A DNA stretch of 6,662 bases from Methanobrevibacter sp. (GCA_017652345.1 JAGCBE010000265.1:1-6662), one strand, 5' to 3'. Counted from the first letter of the stretch, positions 1-6,398 are shown. Numbers and translations are program-made. Notes: generated by a model from the sequence alone, not told the origin.

Positions 1-438
1 AACAAATTCCTGTGTTAGATAAGCTCTTCTTGTCATAAATTCATCAAAACATATAGTGGTGACCTCACCACGGTCAGCACCTTTTGAAGTTTCCCATGTG
101 TTTAAAGCATATACATCACAGAATGGTTGTTCATCTGAAGCTACAACTTTTCCATCAACTTTAATACACAATGTAAAACAATTCTTTTCATATTTAACTG
201 AGTTCCATCTACCTTTTGTCATTTTTTCAATGTCATGAACATCCCATAATTTATCCAAAACTTTTGGTTTTATTTCACTGTCAAATCTACGGATATACGC
301 ACAGCGTTCTCCTTTTTCAATGTAATTATGTAATGCTTGGTCTTTAAATGCATAGGTTTTTCCGTTTGAACGCTGACCTATTACAATATTATAAATAGCA
401 TTATATTTGTGTATACGTTTAAAACTATACCATGCCAT
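1..438 (-). CDS. DNA-packaging ATPase, phi29 gp16-like (N-terminal part; runs off window)
   Basis: The predicted role is the ATPase motor that drives phage DNA into the prohead at the portal. The 146 residues visible show a Walker A loop, GQRSNGKT, at residues 21-28 and a hydrophobic Walker B strand with catalytic acidic pair, ICFDEF, at residues 129-134. Between them lie YIRRFDSE (48-55) and a W followed by SKG (115, 118-120). The order and spacing follow phi29 gp16, where I recall GARGIGKS, YVRRYKPE and IVFDEF. The ATG at 438 is preceded by AAGGAG with 7 nt spacing. The gene begins 4 bp after the polymerase stop, and its ribosome binding site lies inside the last polymerase codons, so translation is probably coupled. 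Family members are about 330 residues, so more than half the protein is outside the window. A palindrome copy (57-70) encodes GEVT just before Walker B. The family call is confident; the packaging role is inferred from the family. Confidence 0.88.
   Translation of the reverse strand, partial: MAWYSFKRIHKYNAIYNIVIGQRSNGKTYAFKDQALHNYIEKGERCAYIRRFDSEIKPKVLDKLWDVHDIEKMTKGRWNSVKYEKNCFTLCIKVDGKVVASDEQPFCDVYALNTWETSKGADRGEVTTICFDEFMTRRAYLTQEFV
56..71. repeat. Palindrome copy 1, CC centre, inside the packaging ATPase gene
   Basis: GTGGTGA and TCACCAC flank a CC centre; the core is 57-70. The outermost pair is G-C where other copies have A-T, so pairing is kept while the bases differ. In the ATPase frame, GGT GAG GTC ACC encodes Gly-Glu-Val-Thr (124-127) just before Walker B. 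No gene start follows it. Confidence 0.85.
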
Positions 439-442
439 AAAA

Positions 443-2692
443 TCACTCCTTAATGGTGATATCACCAAAGAAATTTATTTCAGCATTAAATTCATTAATC
501 TGAAATTCTGGTCTTTTTGCTCTTGTATCTGCTGATATGCCGTTATTAATTCCTTCAATAAACTCTATAAATTCAGCAGCAAAATTCATTGTAAACTCAC
601 TTGGTTCTAAATGAATATAACAGTATTCTTCTACTTTAGCAGGTTTACCTGTGTAATCTGTTAATATACATGAGTAATATTCTTGTATATATGTATGTGT
701 TAATCTTCTTGAATACTCTTTTGGAATAGACATACCTTCATCAAAGAAATCAAGACCCCCGTGTTCAATTATATATTGGATTGGTGAAAAATAGTATTTC
801 TTATGCCAATCTTCATGTGAATATGGTATACCATCCTTTTCACATTTCTTTTTATAATCATCTTCATACATATAAACATTGGATAATCCAGATACAGTCA
901 TTTTTAGTTTACCATTAGTTTCTGACATATATCTTTTAGCACCTAAAGTTTTAAATGAATCATAACAACCTTCATAATCCCATACACCTAATAGATGTGT
1001 TTTTCCTTTTATATCTTTTGGATATAATTTTTCTATTGGTATATCATAATAATTTAATGTTTTTTTAAGCCCTTCTTCTACTTCTATGTTATAATCATTA
1101 ATGAATTGTTCATGGTCTTCATAATTAATAAACTTTATAGAATCAGTATCACTATAAATAGCATCATTTCCTAATGCTTCAATACCTCTAAATAGTTCAT
1201 ATCTTGCCCATGCAGTAATCCACACACCCCACTGATAGCATAGAAATTGATTTGGATTATTATATGCTTTTGTTAAAGCAGTCTCAATATCTGGTCTTTC
1301 TAAAAACCATTCTTCATCAAATAAAATTTCGTCATTAACTGGATTGGTAACAGACATTCCGTATATTGCATTTAACATACCTTTTGATATTAAATATATT
1401 TCTGCTTTATCTGCTACACCTTTTAACGTGGTTTTATCACCATAGAATTTTAATATACATTCTATTAATTGTTTAGGCAAATATCCATATGTAGTTACCC
1501 ACATATTAGTGACATATTTTATTTTAAAAGTATAGAATTTAGAAAAGTTTAAGAAGTCAACATCAGTCATGTATGTATATATTTCATCAGACCTAACAAT
1601 TCTACCATTATCATTAACAGCATTATATTGTTTTTTAGTTCCGTATTTACATTTTGACACTGACCATATATGGTGTGATGATTTTGATTCAACATCAGTC
1701 AGACATATCTCAAAAACACAAGCGTATGTATTTATCATATTATAAAATATATCTTCTGAATCTACAATACGCTTTACAAATTTTCCTCTTGGAAACTTAT
1801 GTCTTATCATTTGCGCTGGATAAGATGATGTAAAATCAATTGAATGAACTTTAGAACCATAAGTATCTTCATTAACTATATCAAAAATATAATTGCAATT
1901 AGCGTGAGTATAACCGCCTGCAAATGCCTTATTTAATAATATAAAAAGTTCTTTATCAGTTGGCGCTTCTTTTAAAATATGTTCTCGGTATCTTCTGTAA
2001 TTTGTATTTTCTTTTATATAGTTTCTACAATATTGTCGTACATATCCCGTTTTAGTTAATGGTACTTTGGTGATATCACCATCGCATTTACGTATTTCAT
2101 TAGATATAAATTGATAAACAATTAATACATCTACTTCTCCGTAATATAATTCTTCATCTGTTAATGGAGTCAACTGGTGTCTTATTAATCTATAATCAAG
2201 GTCACCTACCATTTTCTCTACATTTGAATTTTGTATTTCTTCAGCAGTTTTAGCTAATGACAATCCAGATAGAAAATAAGAACATCTAAATTCAAAACCA
2301 TCTTCCAATAATGACGATATTGGATGTCTTTTTGTTCGAGCAAAAACATTAGATATTTGTGCTCTATTTATTAAGAACTGAAATTCATATGCTAAATTAT
2401 GAACGTAAATAATCATACGTTTATAATAATTTAATTCATATCTTAATTTTAGTTCTTGTAAACACCATTGAAATTCTACCCATGTTCTTCCATAAAATGT
2501 TTTACCATCTATGCAAAACATAAATAGATACATACAAGCCCTTTTGTTTCCTTCTTTATCCATGAATGAGGTTGTTTCAATATCAAAAGCATTAGCACTA
2601 TTTAGGTATCTTAACATATTACCTTGCTTTTTTATTGTTTTAATTTCAGGTTCTGATAAACTTGAAAAATCAACCTTATTCATTCGTATCAT
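443..2692 (-). CDS. Protein-primed family B DNA polymerase (phi29-type), enlarged
   Basis: This is the replicative polymerase that would start DNA synthesis from a terminal protein and proofread. Exonuclease motifs are ExoI FDIET (D37, E39), ExoII HNLAYEF (98-104) and ExoIII YGEVD (184-188). The linker motif usually written YxGG appears as FAGG (257-260). Polymerase motif A is DFTSSYP (286-292), motif B KGMLNAIYG (437-445), motif C YSDTDS (513-518) and KxY is KRY (586-588). The A-to-B interval (about 150 residues) has room for TPR1 and the B-to-C interval (about 78) for TPR2, the insertions typical of protein-primed enzymes. At 749 residues it exceeds phi29 (about 572); most of the excess follows KxY. 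The ATG at 2692 overlaps the upstream stop as ATGA, with GAGGGAG 11 nt upstream; Met4 at 2683 is a weaker alternative. Two palindrome copies lie inside it. No catalytic residue appears missing. Confidence 0.97.
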   Translation of the reverse strand: MIRMNKVDFSSLSEPEIKTIKKQGNMLRYLNSANAFDIETTSFMDKEGNKRACMYLFMFCIDGKTFYGRTWVEFQWCLQELKLRYELNYYKRMIIYVHNLAYEFQFLINRAQISNVFARTKRHPISSLLEDGFEFRCSYFLSGLSLAKTAEEIQNSNVEKMVGDLDYRLIRHQLTPLTDEELYYGEVDVLIVYQFISNEIRKCDGDITKVPLTKTGYVRQYCRNYIKENTNYRRYREHILKEAPTDKELFILLNKAFAGGYTHANCNYIFDIVNEDTYGSKVHSIDFTSSYPAQMIRHKFPRGKFVKRIVDSEDIFYNMINTYACVFEICLTDVESKSSHHIWSVSKCKYGTKKQYNAVNDNGRIVRSDEIYTYMTDVDFLNFSKFYTFKIKYVTNMWVTTYGYLPKQLIECILKFYGDKTTLKGVADKAEIYLISKGMLNAIYGMSVTNPVNDEILFDEEWFLERPDIETALTKAYNNPNQFLCYQWGVWITAWARYELFRGIEALGNDAIYSDTDSIKFINYEDHEQFINDYNIEVEEGLKKTLNYYDIPIEKLYPKDIKGKTHLLGVWDYEGCYDSFKTLGAKRYMSETNGKLKMTVSGLSNVYMYEDDYKKKCEKDGIPYSHEDWHKKYYFSPIQYIIEHGGLDFFDEGMSIPKEYSRRLTHTYIQEYYSCILTDYTGKPAKVEEYCYIHLEPSEFTMNFAAEFIEFIEGINNGISADTRAKRPEFQINEFNAEINFFGDITIKE
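446..451 (-). promoter_or_regulatory. Ribosome binding site of the packaging ATPase
   Basis: AAGGAG is encoded by the last sense codons of the polymerase gene and lies 7 nt before the ATG at 438. Confidence 0.8.
454..467. repeat. Palindrome copy 2 (TGGTGATATCACCA), end of the polymerase gene
   Basis: A perfect 14-bp core copy covers the final codons of the polymerase (Gly-Asp-Ile-Thr, residues 743-746). It is followed on the minus strand, after 3 nt, by the AGGAG that serves the packaging ATPase. It therefore has both a coding position and the same place relative to a downstream gene start as the intergenic copies. Confidence 0.92.
2068..2081. repeat. Palindrome copy 3 (TGGTGATATCACCA), inside the polymerase gene
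   Basis: This is a perfect 14-bp core copy within the polymerase gene. Read in the gene frame, GGT GAT ATC ACC encodes Gly-Asp-Ile-Thr at residues 205-208. No ribosome binding site or plausible internal gene start follows it, so this copy does not share the gene-start context of the intergenic ones. Confidence 0.9.
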
Positions 2693-3348
2693 ATGCCACG
2701 TTTCTCCCTCGACTTCATAGCTGCTATTATAGCATCATTAGAATCTAATTGACTTAAACGTGAATATACTTGTGCCGAATGCCAAATATCTTCAAGTGTA
2801 TCAATTTCATGTTGCTGATCTTTAAATGAATTTTTTATAAAGAAATCACGTAACAAATTAAGGTCTATTCCACTATTTGACATTTCAGAAAAAATTTGTA
2901 TAATTTTATCAGAATCATCTTTAAAATCATCATATCCTAAATCACGGTATACGTCAAACATTGTTTTAAGCATATCATCATCTTCTATATTTACTCTCTC
3001 TTTTAATTCCTCGAGATACTTTTGAGATTTTTCCACGGTTGTAAATGGATTCTGTAAAAATTGTTCCATAGCTGTTATCCTTTCAATTAAGTTTGAAGCT
3101 GTACCAGTACGTGTTGAAAATCTACCAGATTTAGTTCCTATATTTTTTATAGTATTGCCATATAACATTGAATTGTATTTACGAGTGTAAGTAGGACTAT
3201 AATTTCTTAAATTAGCTTTCTCAACTTCTTTTATTCTTTTATTAGCTTCTTTAGCTAAAGCTTTCATATAACGATTTAATTCAGTATATGAAGTTTTCTT
3301 TAGCTTAAATTTATTTGTAGGTCTACCAGTAAATTCAAGTTTACTCAT
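2689..3348 (-). CDS. Candidate terminal protein (primer for DNA replication)
   Basis: The likely role is to supply the hydroxyl that primes replication and to stay covalently bound to the genome 5' ends. The main evidence is position: it lies directly upstream of the protein-primed polymerase and overlaps it by 4 bp, as phi29 gene 3 precedes gene 2. The protein has 219 residues (phi29 TP has 266). Its N-terminus is strongly basic (residues 1-60, many K and R), suitable for DNA binding. A charged, helix-rich middle (about 85-150) and an acidic stretch YDDFKDDSDK (139-148) follow. The last stretch resembles the acidic context of the phi29 priming serine (FEEFDSEGN, from memory), making Ser146 a candidate priming residue. 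The ATG at 3348 has AAAGGAG 7 nt upstream, preceded by a palindrome. Sequence similarity to known TPs is weak by eye, so function is inferred mostly from synteny. A replication or virion accessory protein is the alternative. Confidence 0.62.
   Translation of the reverse strand: MSKLEFTGRPTNKFKLKKTSYTELNRYMKALAKEANKRIKEVEKANLRNYSPTYTRKYNSMLYGNTIKNIGTKSGRFSTRTGTASNLIERITAMEQFLQNPFTTVEKSQKYLEELKERVNIEDDDMLKTMFDVYRDLGYDDFKDDSDKIIQIFSEMSNSGIDLNLLRDFFIKNSFKDQQHEIDTLEDIWHSAQVYSRLSQLDSNDAIIAAMKSREKRGI
2704..2710 (-). promoter_or_regulatory. Probable ribosome binding site of the DNA polymerase
   Basis: GAGGGAG lies inside the end of the upstream gene, 11 nt before the ATG at 2692. The spacing is a little long, so re-initiation at the ATGA overlap may also contribute. 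It is 20 nt from Met4, which argues for the first ATG. Confidence 0.6.
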
Positions 3349-3355
3349 AACATCA

Positions 3356-3362
3356 CTCCTTT
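3356..3362 (-). promoter_or_regulatory. Ribosome binding site of the candidate terminal protein
   Basis: AAAGGAG on the minus strand is 7 nt before the ATG at 3348 and fixes that start. Confidence 0.85.
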
Positions 3363-3364
3363 AA

Positions 3365-3384
3365 GAATGGTGAGGTCACCATTC
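3365..3384. repeat. Palindrome copy 4, extended, GG centre (20 bp)
   Basis: The arms GAATGGTGA and TCACCATTC are perfectly complementary around a GG centre (CC on the minus strand). The core at 3368-3381 has the same arms as the other copies but a different centre. It lies between the tail gene stop (3393-3395) and the candidate terminal protein, 7 nt before that gene's AGGAG. As RNA it gives an 8-bp stem with a tetraloop. Confidence 0.93.
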
Positions 3385-3395
3385 AGATGACCTCA
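3371..3395 (-). promoter_or_regulatory. Second inverted repeat overlapping palindrome copy 4 (possible alternative hairpin)
   Basis: TGAGGTCA (3371-3378) and TGACCTCA (3388-3395) are perfectly complementary over 8 bp with a 9-nt loop. On the minus strand the first arm begins with the TGA stop of the 823-aa tail gene. The second arm is also part of palindrome copy 4, so the two hairpins cannot form together. The pairing is seen directly; a regulatory role is inferred. Confidence 0.5.
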
Positions 3396-5864
3396 TTTAA
3401 TATACACTCCAGATTCAAGAGCTTGTTTTATCATTGCTTTTTCTTCTGGTGTGCAATTTATACCATCAAGTGCTACATTAGAACATACTACTCTACCACT
3501 TTGATTTCCGATTGTATCTACTTTATATGTTGCAAATCCAGTCTTTGCAGCATAGTCAGAATCATTATAATTTTCATGTGGTACAGATGAAATTACTATT
3601 ATACAAGGATTTATAACTTTTCCCCATTCCACGTTAGGTGTATACTTCTGTATTTCAACAGCAGGTGGTAATGTATGTTGTCTTTCAAGATGTGCAAAAC
3701 CAGCATTATATAAACCAGAGGCTGCATTTACAGCACCACCTAAAAATTGAGATACCATTCCGACTGGATTTCCATAATTAGCCGCTATTGCTCCACCAGA
3801 TGCACCACCAATTAATGATGCCGCTGCATTAAATATAGCATTTCTTTGTGCTGAAATAAGTTGCATACGAGTTTGATAATATTGTGCTATTTGATAACCA
3901 GATACTGGAGCGTCTAAAGCACAATTACCTTGTATTGATGCTATTTCAATCGAACCTTGTTGTGAAACTGCAAAAAGTCTTGCCATTATATCGCCAGATA
4001 ATGGGTCAATAGTTTCTTCCATATAGCAATATCTATCTAATATTGATGATATAGGTATTTCTATTGAACCACAAAATGGCACTACAAATGTTGCACTTGT
4101 ATACGGTTGAAAACTTCTAAAGTTTTTACTTTCAATATATATTGTATCACTTGAAAAAGTTTCTGGTGCTGTTAAACTAAATTTATAAGCAGTAGGAGTT
4201 GATAGTGTATATTTACCTATTTTAATTCCAGTTTTACCACTTGGCATTATTTTACCAAAAGTATAATCACCGACAAATATATATTTTATTTCAAGTATAC
4301 AATCTATTGCATTTTGTCCAAAGAAATAATCTTCACCTACATCTTGTGGTATATCATTTATATTTGTTAATAATGCTTGTACATCTGCTATATCTTCTTG
4401 TGGTATTACATACCAATTTCCATTACCTAATGATTGTTTAACTGCACCTAAATATGTTGTAGTTCCAGAATCTTCTGAAGGCGTAGGTTCAGGTCCATCT
4501 GATGGTTTATAACTACTATTATTAGTAGTATCCCATTCCCATTGTGGTTGGTCTTCATTATCTTCGCCTGTTGTCCAAAGACCATGTCCTATACCGTTTT
4601 CATCAAGAACTCCCAAATACATTAAAGGGTCATTTAAAGCACCTGTTTGAGCAGTATTTTTATCAAGCGTAAAGAATAAACCAAAGCACGCAATTTGTTC
4701 TCTTATCCAGTCAACTAAATCATCATAGTATTCAAGATAGTACCAACCTGATTGTGTATAATTACTGGGATTAGAGCTTGTTACTTTTACTAATTGTGCG
4801 TTTGAATGTGGGAAAAATACATATCTTTCAGTACTCGAACTTACACCATTAGAATTAGGCATTCTAATATAATTTGTATCATTGCCACCAACGTGAGTAA
4901 ATCCGAATAATGGTATTGAACTACCTTGTGATGCAGGTGTAGCTTTTTTGCATCTTGTTAAATAGTAAGAATATGTATCTGTTATTATTTGTGTTGGATT
5001 AGCTATATCCATAGGTTCATCATCACACACAGTTAAAGGTGATAAAACGGCAACGCCTGATAAAGTAGCATGAGAAGTTGTTGACGATGTTCTTGCTGTT
5101 TGTGGTACACCTGTAACAGCATTAATATTATCAACGTCAGTTGAAACATATGCGTGCATACCTATCATTAATATATATGGATGTGTGGTATAGTTTTTTG
5201 TTTTGGATGTATCCATATAATCCCACCAATCAAAAGATACTATATCCATTCCACTTGTTGAATTTGGTGTAGTTGTATTTATTGCATTTGTAGCTAATAT
5301 AACTGGAGTTAAGATAAAGTTTCTAACTGGAATTGAAACATATGGTTCGACTTCTCTATTTTTATTGGCATGAGATATTGTATCATAAGGTGCGTTATAA
5401 CCTAATGGCGAAATTCTACATTCTGAACCACGCCATCTTGATGCCGTTTGTGAAGTATCATTACTTACAGAAAAACCAGTCGATGAACCTTGTGATATGC
5501 AAAATGCAAAATTTGTTACAGGTCTATCATCTTGCTTTGTAAAATCACCGTCAAGCATTGAATTTTTATATTCAAGATATGCAAGTCTTGAATATACACT
5601 TTCATTACCAAGTCCACAATAACTAATTGAATTATCAAGTGGTTCATCAATTAAAGAACTACCGTCTTGTAATTCTCTATAAGTAGGTAATTTTTCTCTA
5701 TAATAACCAGTTTGTAAACAACCTTTTTGATATAGTAAACTACCGATATAATAGCCATCTCCAAAGTTGCCAGTTAATAGCATATTTGTTCTGTTAGTTC
5801 CCGTATAATTTTCTCTTGCTATCCAGTCAGATTCAGCTCCCCATATTTCTTGATTAGTTGACAT
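3393..5864 (-). CDS. Tail knob / tail tip protein, phi29 gp9-like middle and C-terminus
   Basis: This is probably the distal tail tube and knob protein that helps DNA cross the host membrane. It has 823 residues. The N-terminal 400 or so are rich in S, T, N, Y and G, which suits beta-rich virion structure, but I do not recognise them. An acidic and Pro-rich linker (about 434-466, DGPEPTPSEDSG at its end) leads into a gp9-like half. That half contains LEIKYIFVGDY (524-534) and PYTSATFVVPFCGSIEIP (587-604). It also has an Ala/Gly-rich hydrophobic segment at 677-719, comparable to the phi29 gp9 loops reported to form a membrane pore, and an ending with the gp9 pattern (GKVINPCIIVISSVP, 748-762, then EKAMIKQALESGVYIK). 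The ATG at 5864 has AGAAAGGAG with 6 nt spacing. There is no signal peptide. The C-terminal match is good by eye; the N-terminal function is unknown. Confidence 0.75.
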   Translation of the reverse strand: MSTNQEIWGAESDWIARENYTGTNRTNMLLTGNFGDGYYIGSLLYQKGCLQTGYYREKLPTYRELQDGSSLIDEPLDNSISYCGLGNESVYSRLAYLEYKNSMLDGDFTKQDDRPVTNFAFCISQGSSTGFSVSNDTSQTASRWRGSECRISPLGYNAPYDTISHANKNREVEPYVSIPVRNFILTPVILATNAINTTTPNSTSGMDIVSFDWWDYMDTSKTKNYTTHPYILMIGMHAYVSTDVDNINAVTGVPQTARTSSTTSHATLSGVAVLSPLTVCDDEPMDIANPTQIITDTYSYYLTRCKKATPASQGSSIPLFGFTHVGGNDTNYIRMPNSNGVSSSTERYVFFPHSNAQLVKVTSSNPSNYTQSGWYYLEYYDDLVDWIREQIACFGLFFTLDKNTAQTGALNDPLMYLGVLDENGIGHGLWTTGEDNEDQPQWEWDTTNNSSYKPSDGPEPTPSEDSGTTTYLGAVKQSLGNGNWYVIPQEDIADVQALLTNINDIPQDVGEDYFFGQNAIDCILEIKYIFVGDYTFGKIMPSGKTGIKIGKYTLSTPTAYKFSLTAPETFSSDTIYIESKNFRSFQPYTSATFVVPFCGSIEIPISSILDRYCYMEETIDPLSGDIMARLFAVSQQGSIEIASIQGNCALDAPVSGYQIAQYYQTRMQLISAQRNAIFNAAASLIGGASGGAIAANYGNPVGMVSQFLGGAVNAASGLYNAGFAHLERQHTLPPAVEIQKYTPNVEWGKVINPCIIVISSVPHENYNDSDYAAKTGFATYKVDTIGNQSGRVVCSNVALDGINCTPEEKAMIKQALESGVYIK

Positions 5865-5870
5865 ATTTTA

Positions 5871-5879
5871 CTCCTTTCT
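5871..5879 (-). promoter_or_regulatory. Ribosome binding site of the 823-aa tail gene
   Basis: AGAAAGGAG on the minus strand is 6 nt before the ATG at 5864. It is strong and fixes the start. Confidence 0.85.
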
Positions 5880-5895
5880 ATGGTGATATCACCAT
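5880..5895. repeat. Palindrome copy 5 (ATGGTGATATCACCAT)
   Basis: This is a 16-bp perfect palindrome with its core at 5881-5894. It fills nearly all of the 30-bp gap between the two tail genes and ends on the first base of the TAA stop of the upstream one. The AGGAG of the 823-aa gene follows after 5 nt. Confidence 0.93.
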
Positions 5896-6368
5896 TATAT
5901 CGTATGTATTATAGCATGAGGATATGCATATGTATTATATCCATGTGGGTTAAATCCAAAATTATAAACTGATATTTTCTTTTTTGAATCTGATAATGGA
6001 AATTCTTTATCAGTTGTATAATCAGATTCACCTAAAGCACCTGTTCTAATTATTGTAGTTTTTATATCTTTTATACCACCACTTAATCCTCTATTATACC
6101 AAGACATGAGAGGGTCAACTGTTAATGTTAAACCAATTCTTCCTGATGTAAGAAGTTCTAATTTAACAAAATAATATCTATCATTAAAATCAGGTATTTT
6201 AGCATAGTTATATCCTAATACAGATGATGAATAATTTATTATTATATAAGGATTTAATACATCAACAGTATCTAAAGGGGATATTGATAATGTTTCTGAT
6301 AATGTGAATGTCTTATTAAGTACAAGTGATTCATCTGAACAAGTTCCTAATTGTAAACTAAATGACAT
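5895..6368 (-). CDS. Small tail protein resembling the N-terminal domain of phi29 gp9
   Basis: This 157-residue protein is likely a structural tail component. The stretch NPYIIINY (39-46), then AKIPDFNDRYYFVKLELL (56-73), then LTVDPLMSW (82-90) follows the pattern of the phi29 tail knob N-terminus, where I recall NKPYVSVSLP, KWFYAFVTELEF and EIDVLQTW. The following IIRTGALGESDYTTDKEFPL (106-125) matches the next gp9 section in character. It lies just upstream of the 823-aa protein that carries gp9-like middle and C-terminal regions, so the pair may together replace one longer tail protein. The ATG at 6368 has AGAAAGGAG with 5 nt spacing. Its TAA stop starts on the last base of the 5880-5895 palindrome. 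No transmembrane segment or signal peptide is visible. The tail assignment is moderately sure; whether it binds the downstream protein is inference. Confidence 0.65.
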   Translation of the reverse strand: MSFSLQLGTCSDESLVLNKTFTLSETLSISPLDTVDVLNPYIIINYSSSVLGYNYAKIPDFNDRYYFVKLELLTSGRIGLTLTVDPLMSWYNRGLSGGIKDIKTTIIRTGALGESDYTTDKEFPLSDSKKKISVYNFGFNPHGYNTYAYPHAIIHTI

Positions 6369-6373
6369 AATTA

Positions 6374-6382
6374 CTCCTTTCT
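6374..6382 (-). promoter_or_regulatory. Ribosome binding site of the 157-aa tail gene
   Basis: AGAAAGGAG on the minus strand is 5 nt before the ATG at 6368. It is strong and fixes the start. Confidence 0.85.
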
Positions 6383-6398
6383 ATGGTGATATCACCAT
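6383..6398. repeat. Palindrome copy 6 (ATGGTGATATCACCAT)
   Basis: This is a 16-bp perfect palindrome with the core TGGTGA-AT-TCACCA at 6384-6397. On the minus strand it lies 5 nt before the AGGAG of the 157-aa tail gene and just after the terminator U-tract. As RNA it could form a 6-bp stem with an AUAU loop. It is one of six copies in the window. Confidence 0.93.

Larger units (their letters stand above)
5868..5896 (-). repeat. 29-bp direct repeat, copy A (palindrome plus ribosome binding site)
   Basis: This stretch is identical over 29 bp to 6371-6399. It holds palindrome copy 5, the TAGAAAGGAG ribosome binding region and the next few bases before the ATG of the 823-aa tail gene. The two copies are 503 bp apart and bracket the whole 157-aa gene. 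Confidence 0.92.

Noticed and set aside
56..238. Plus-strand open frame of 60 codons
   Set aside because: It lies opposite the packaging ATPase with its Walker motifs, has no clear ribosome binding site and encodes no recognisable protein.
2195..2215. Possible seventh, degenerate palindrome around AAGGTCACCTACCA
   Set aside because: Only the GGTCACC part fits; the other arm is broken, so it is no better than a chance partial match.
2511..2720. Plus-strand open frame over the start of the polymerase
   Set aside because: It is antisense to the exonuclease I region and to the 4-bp gene overlap; there is no independent support.
443..3395. Recoded stop codon (TGA as Trp) as in some gut phages and mollicute phages
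   Set aside because: TGA closes three genes exactly where the next gene begins or overlaps, and conserved motifs need no recoding.
3387..3590. Plus-strand hydrophobic, Cys- and Phe-rich open frame
   Set aside because: It mirrors the C-terminus of the tail tip protein; the composition is a by-product of antisense AT-rich codons.
4241..5542. Plus-strand open frames at 4241-4441 and 5333-5542
   Set aside because: Both are shadows of the 823-aa tail gene, His/Leu/Tyr-rich in the manner of antisense translation.
5865..5894. Frameshift splitting one long gp9 gene into the 157-aa and 823-aa genes
   Set aside because: The second gene has its own ATG, strong ribosome binding site and palindrome leader, and its N-terminus does not continue the gp9 pattern, so this is a real gene boundary.
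56..6398. Palindromes explained as restriction sites (GATATC, GGTNACC, or GGTGA)
   Set aside because: Conservation extends over 12 arm bases with a variable centre, longer than any of these sites, and placement next to ribosome binding sites is not expected of restriction sites.
56..6398. CRISPR array
   Set aside because: Copies are hundreds to thousands of bases apart with genes between them; there is no regular spacer structure.
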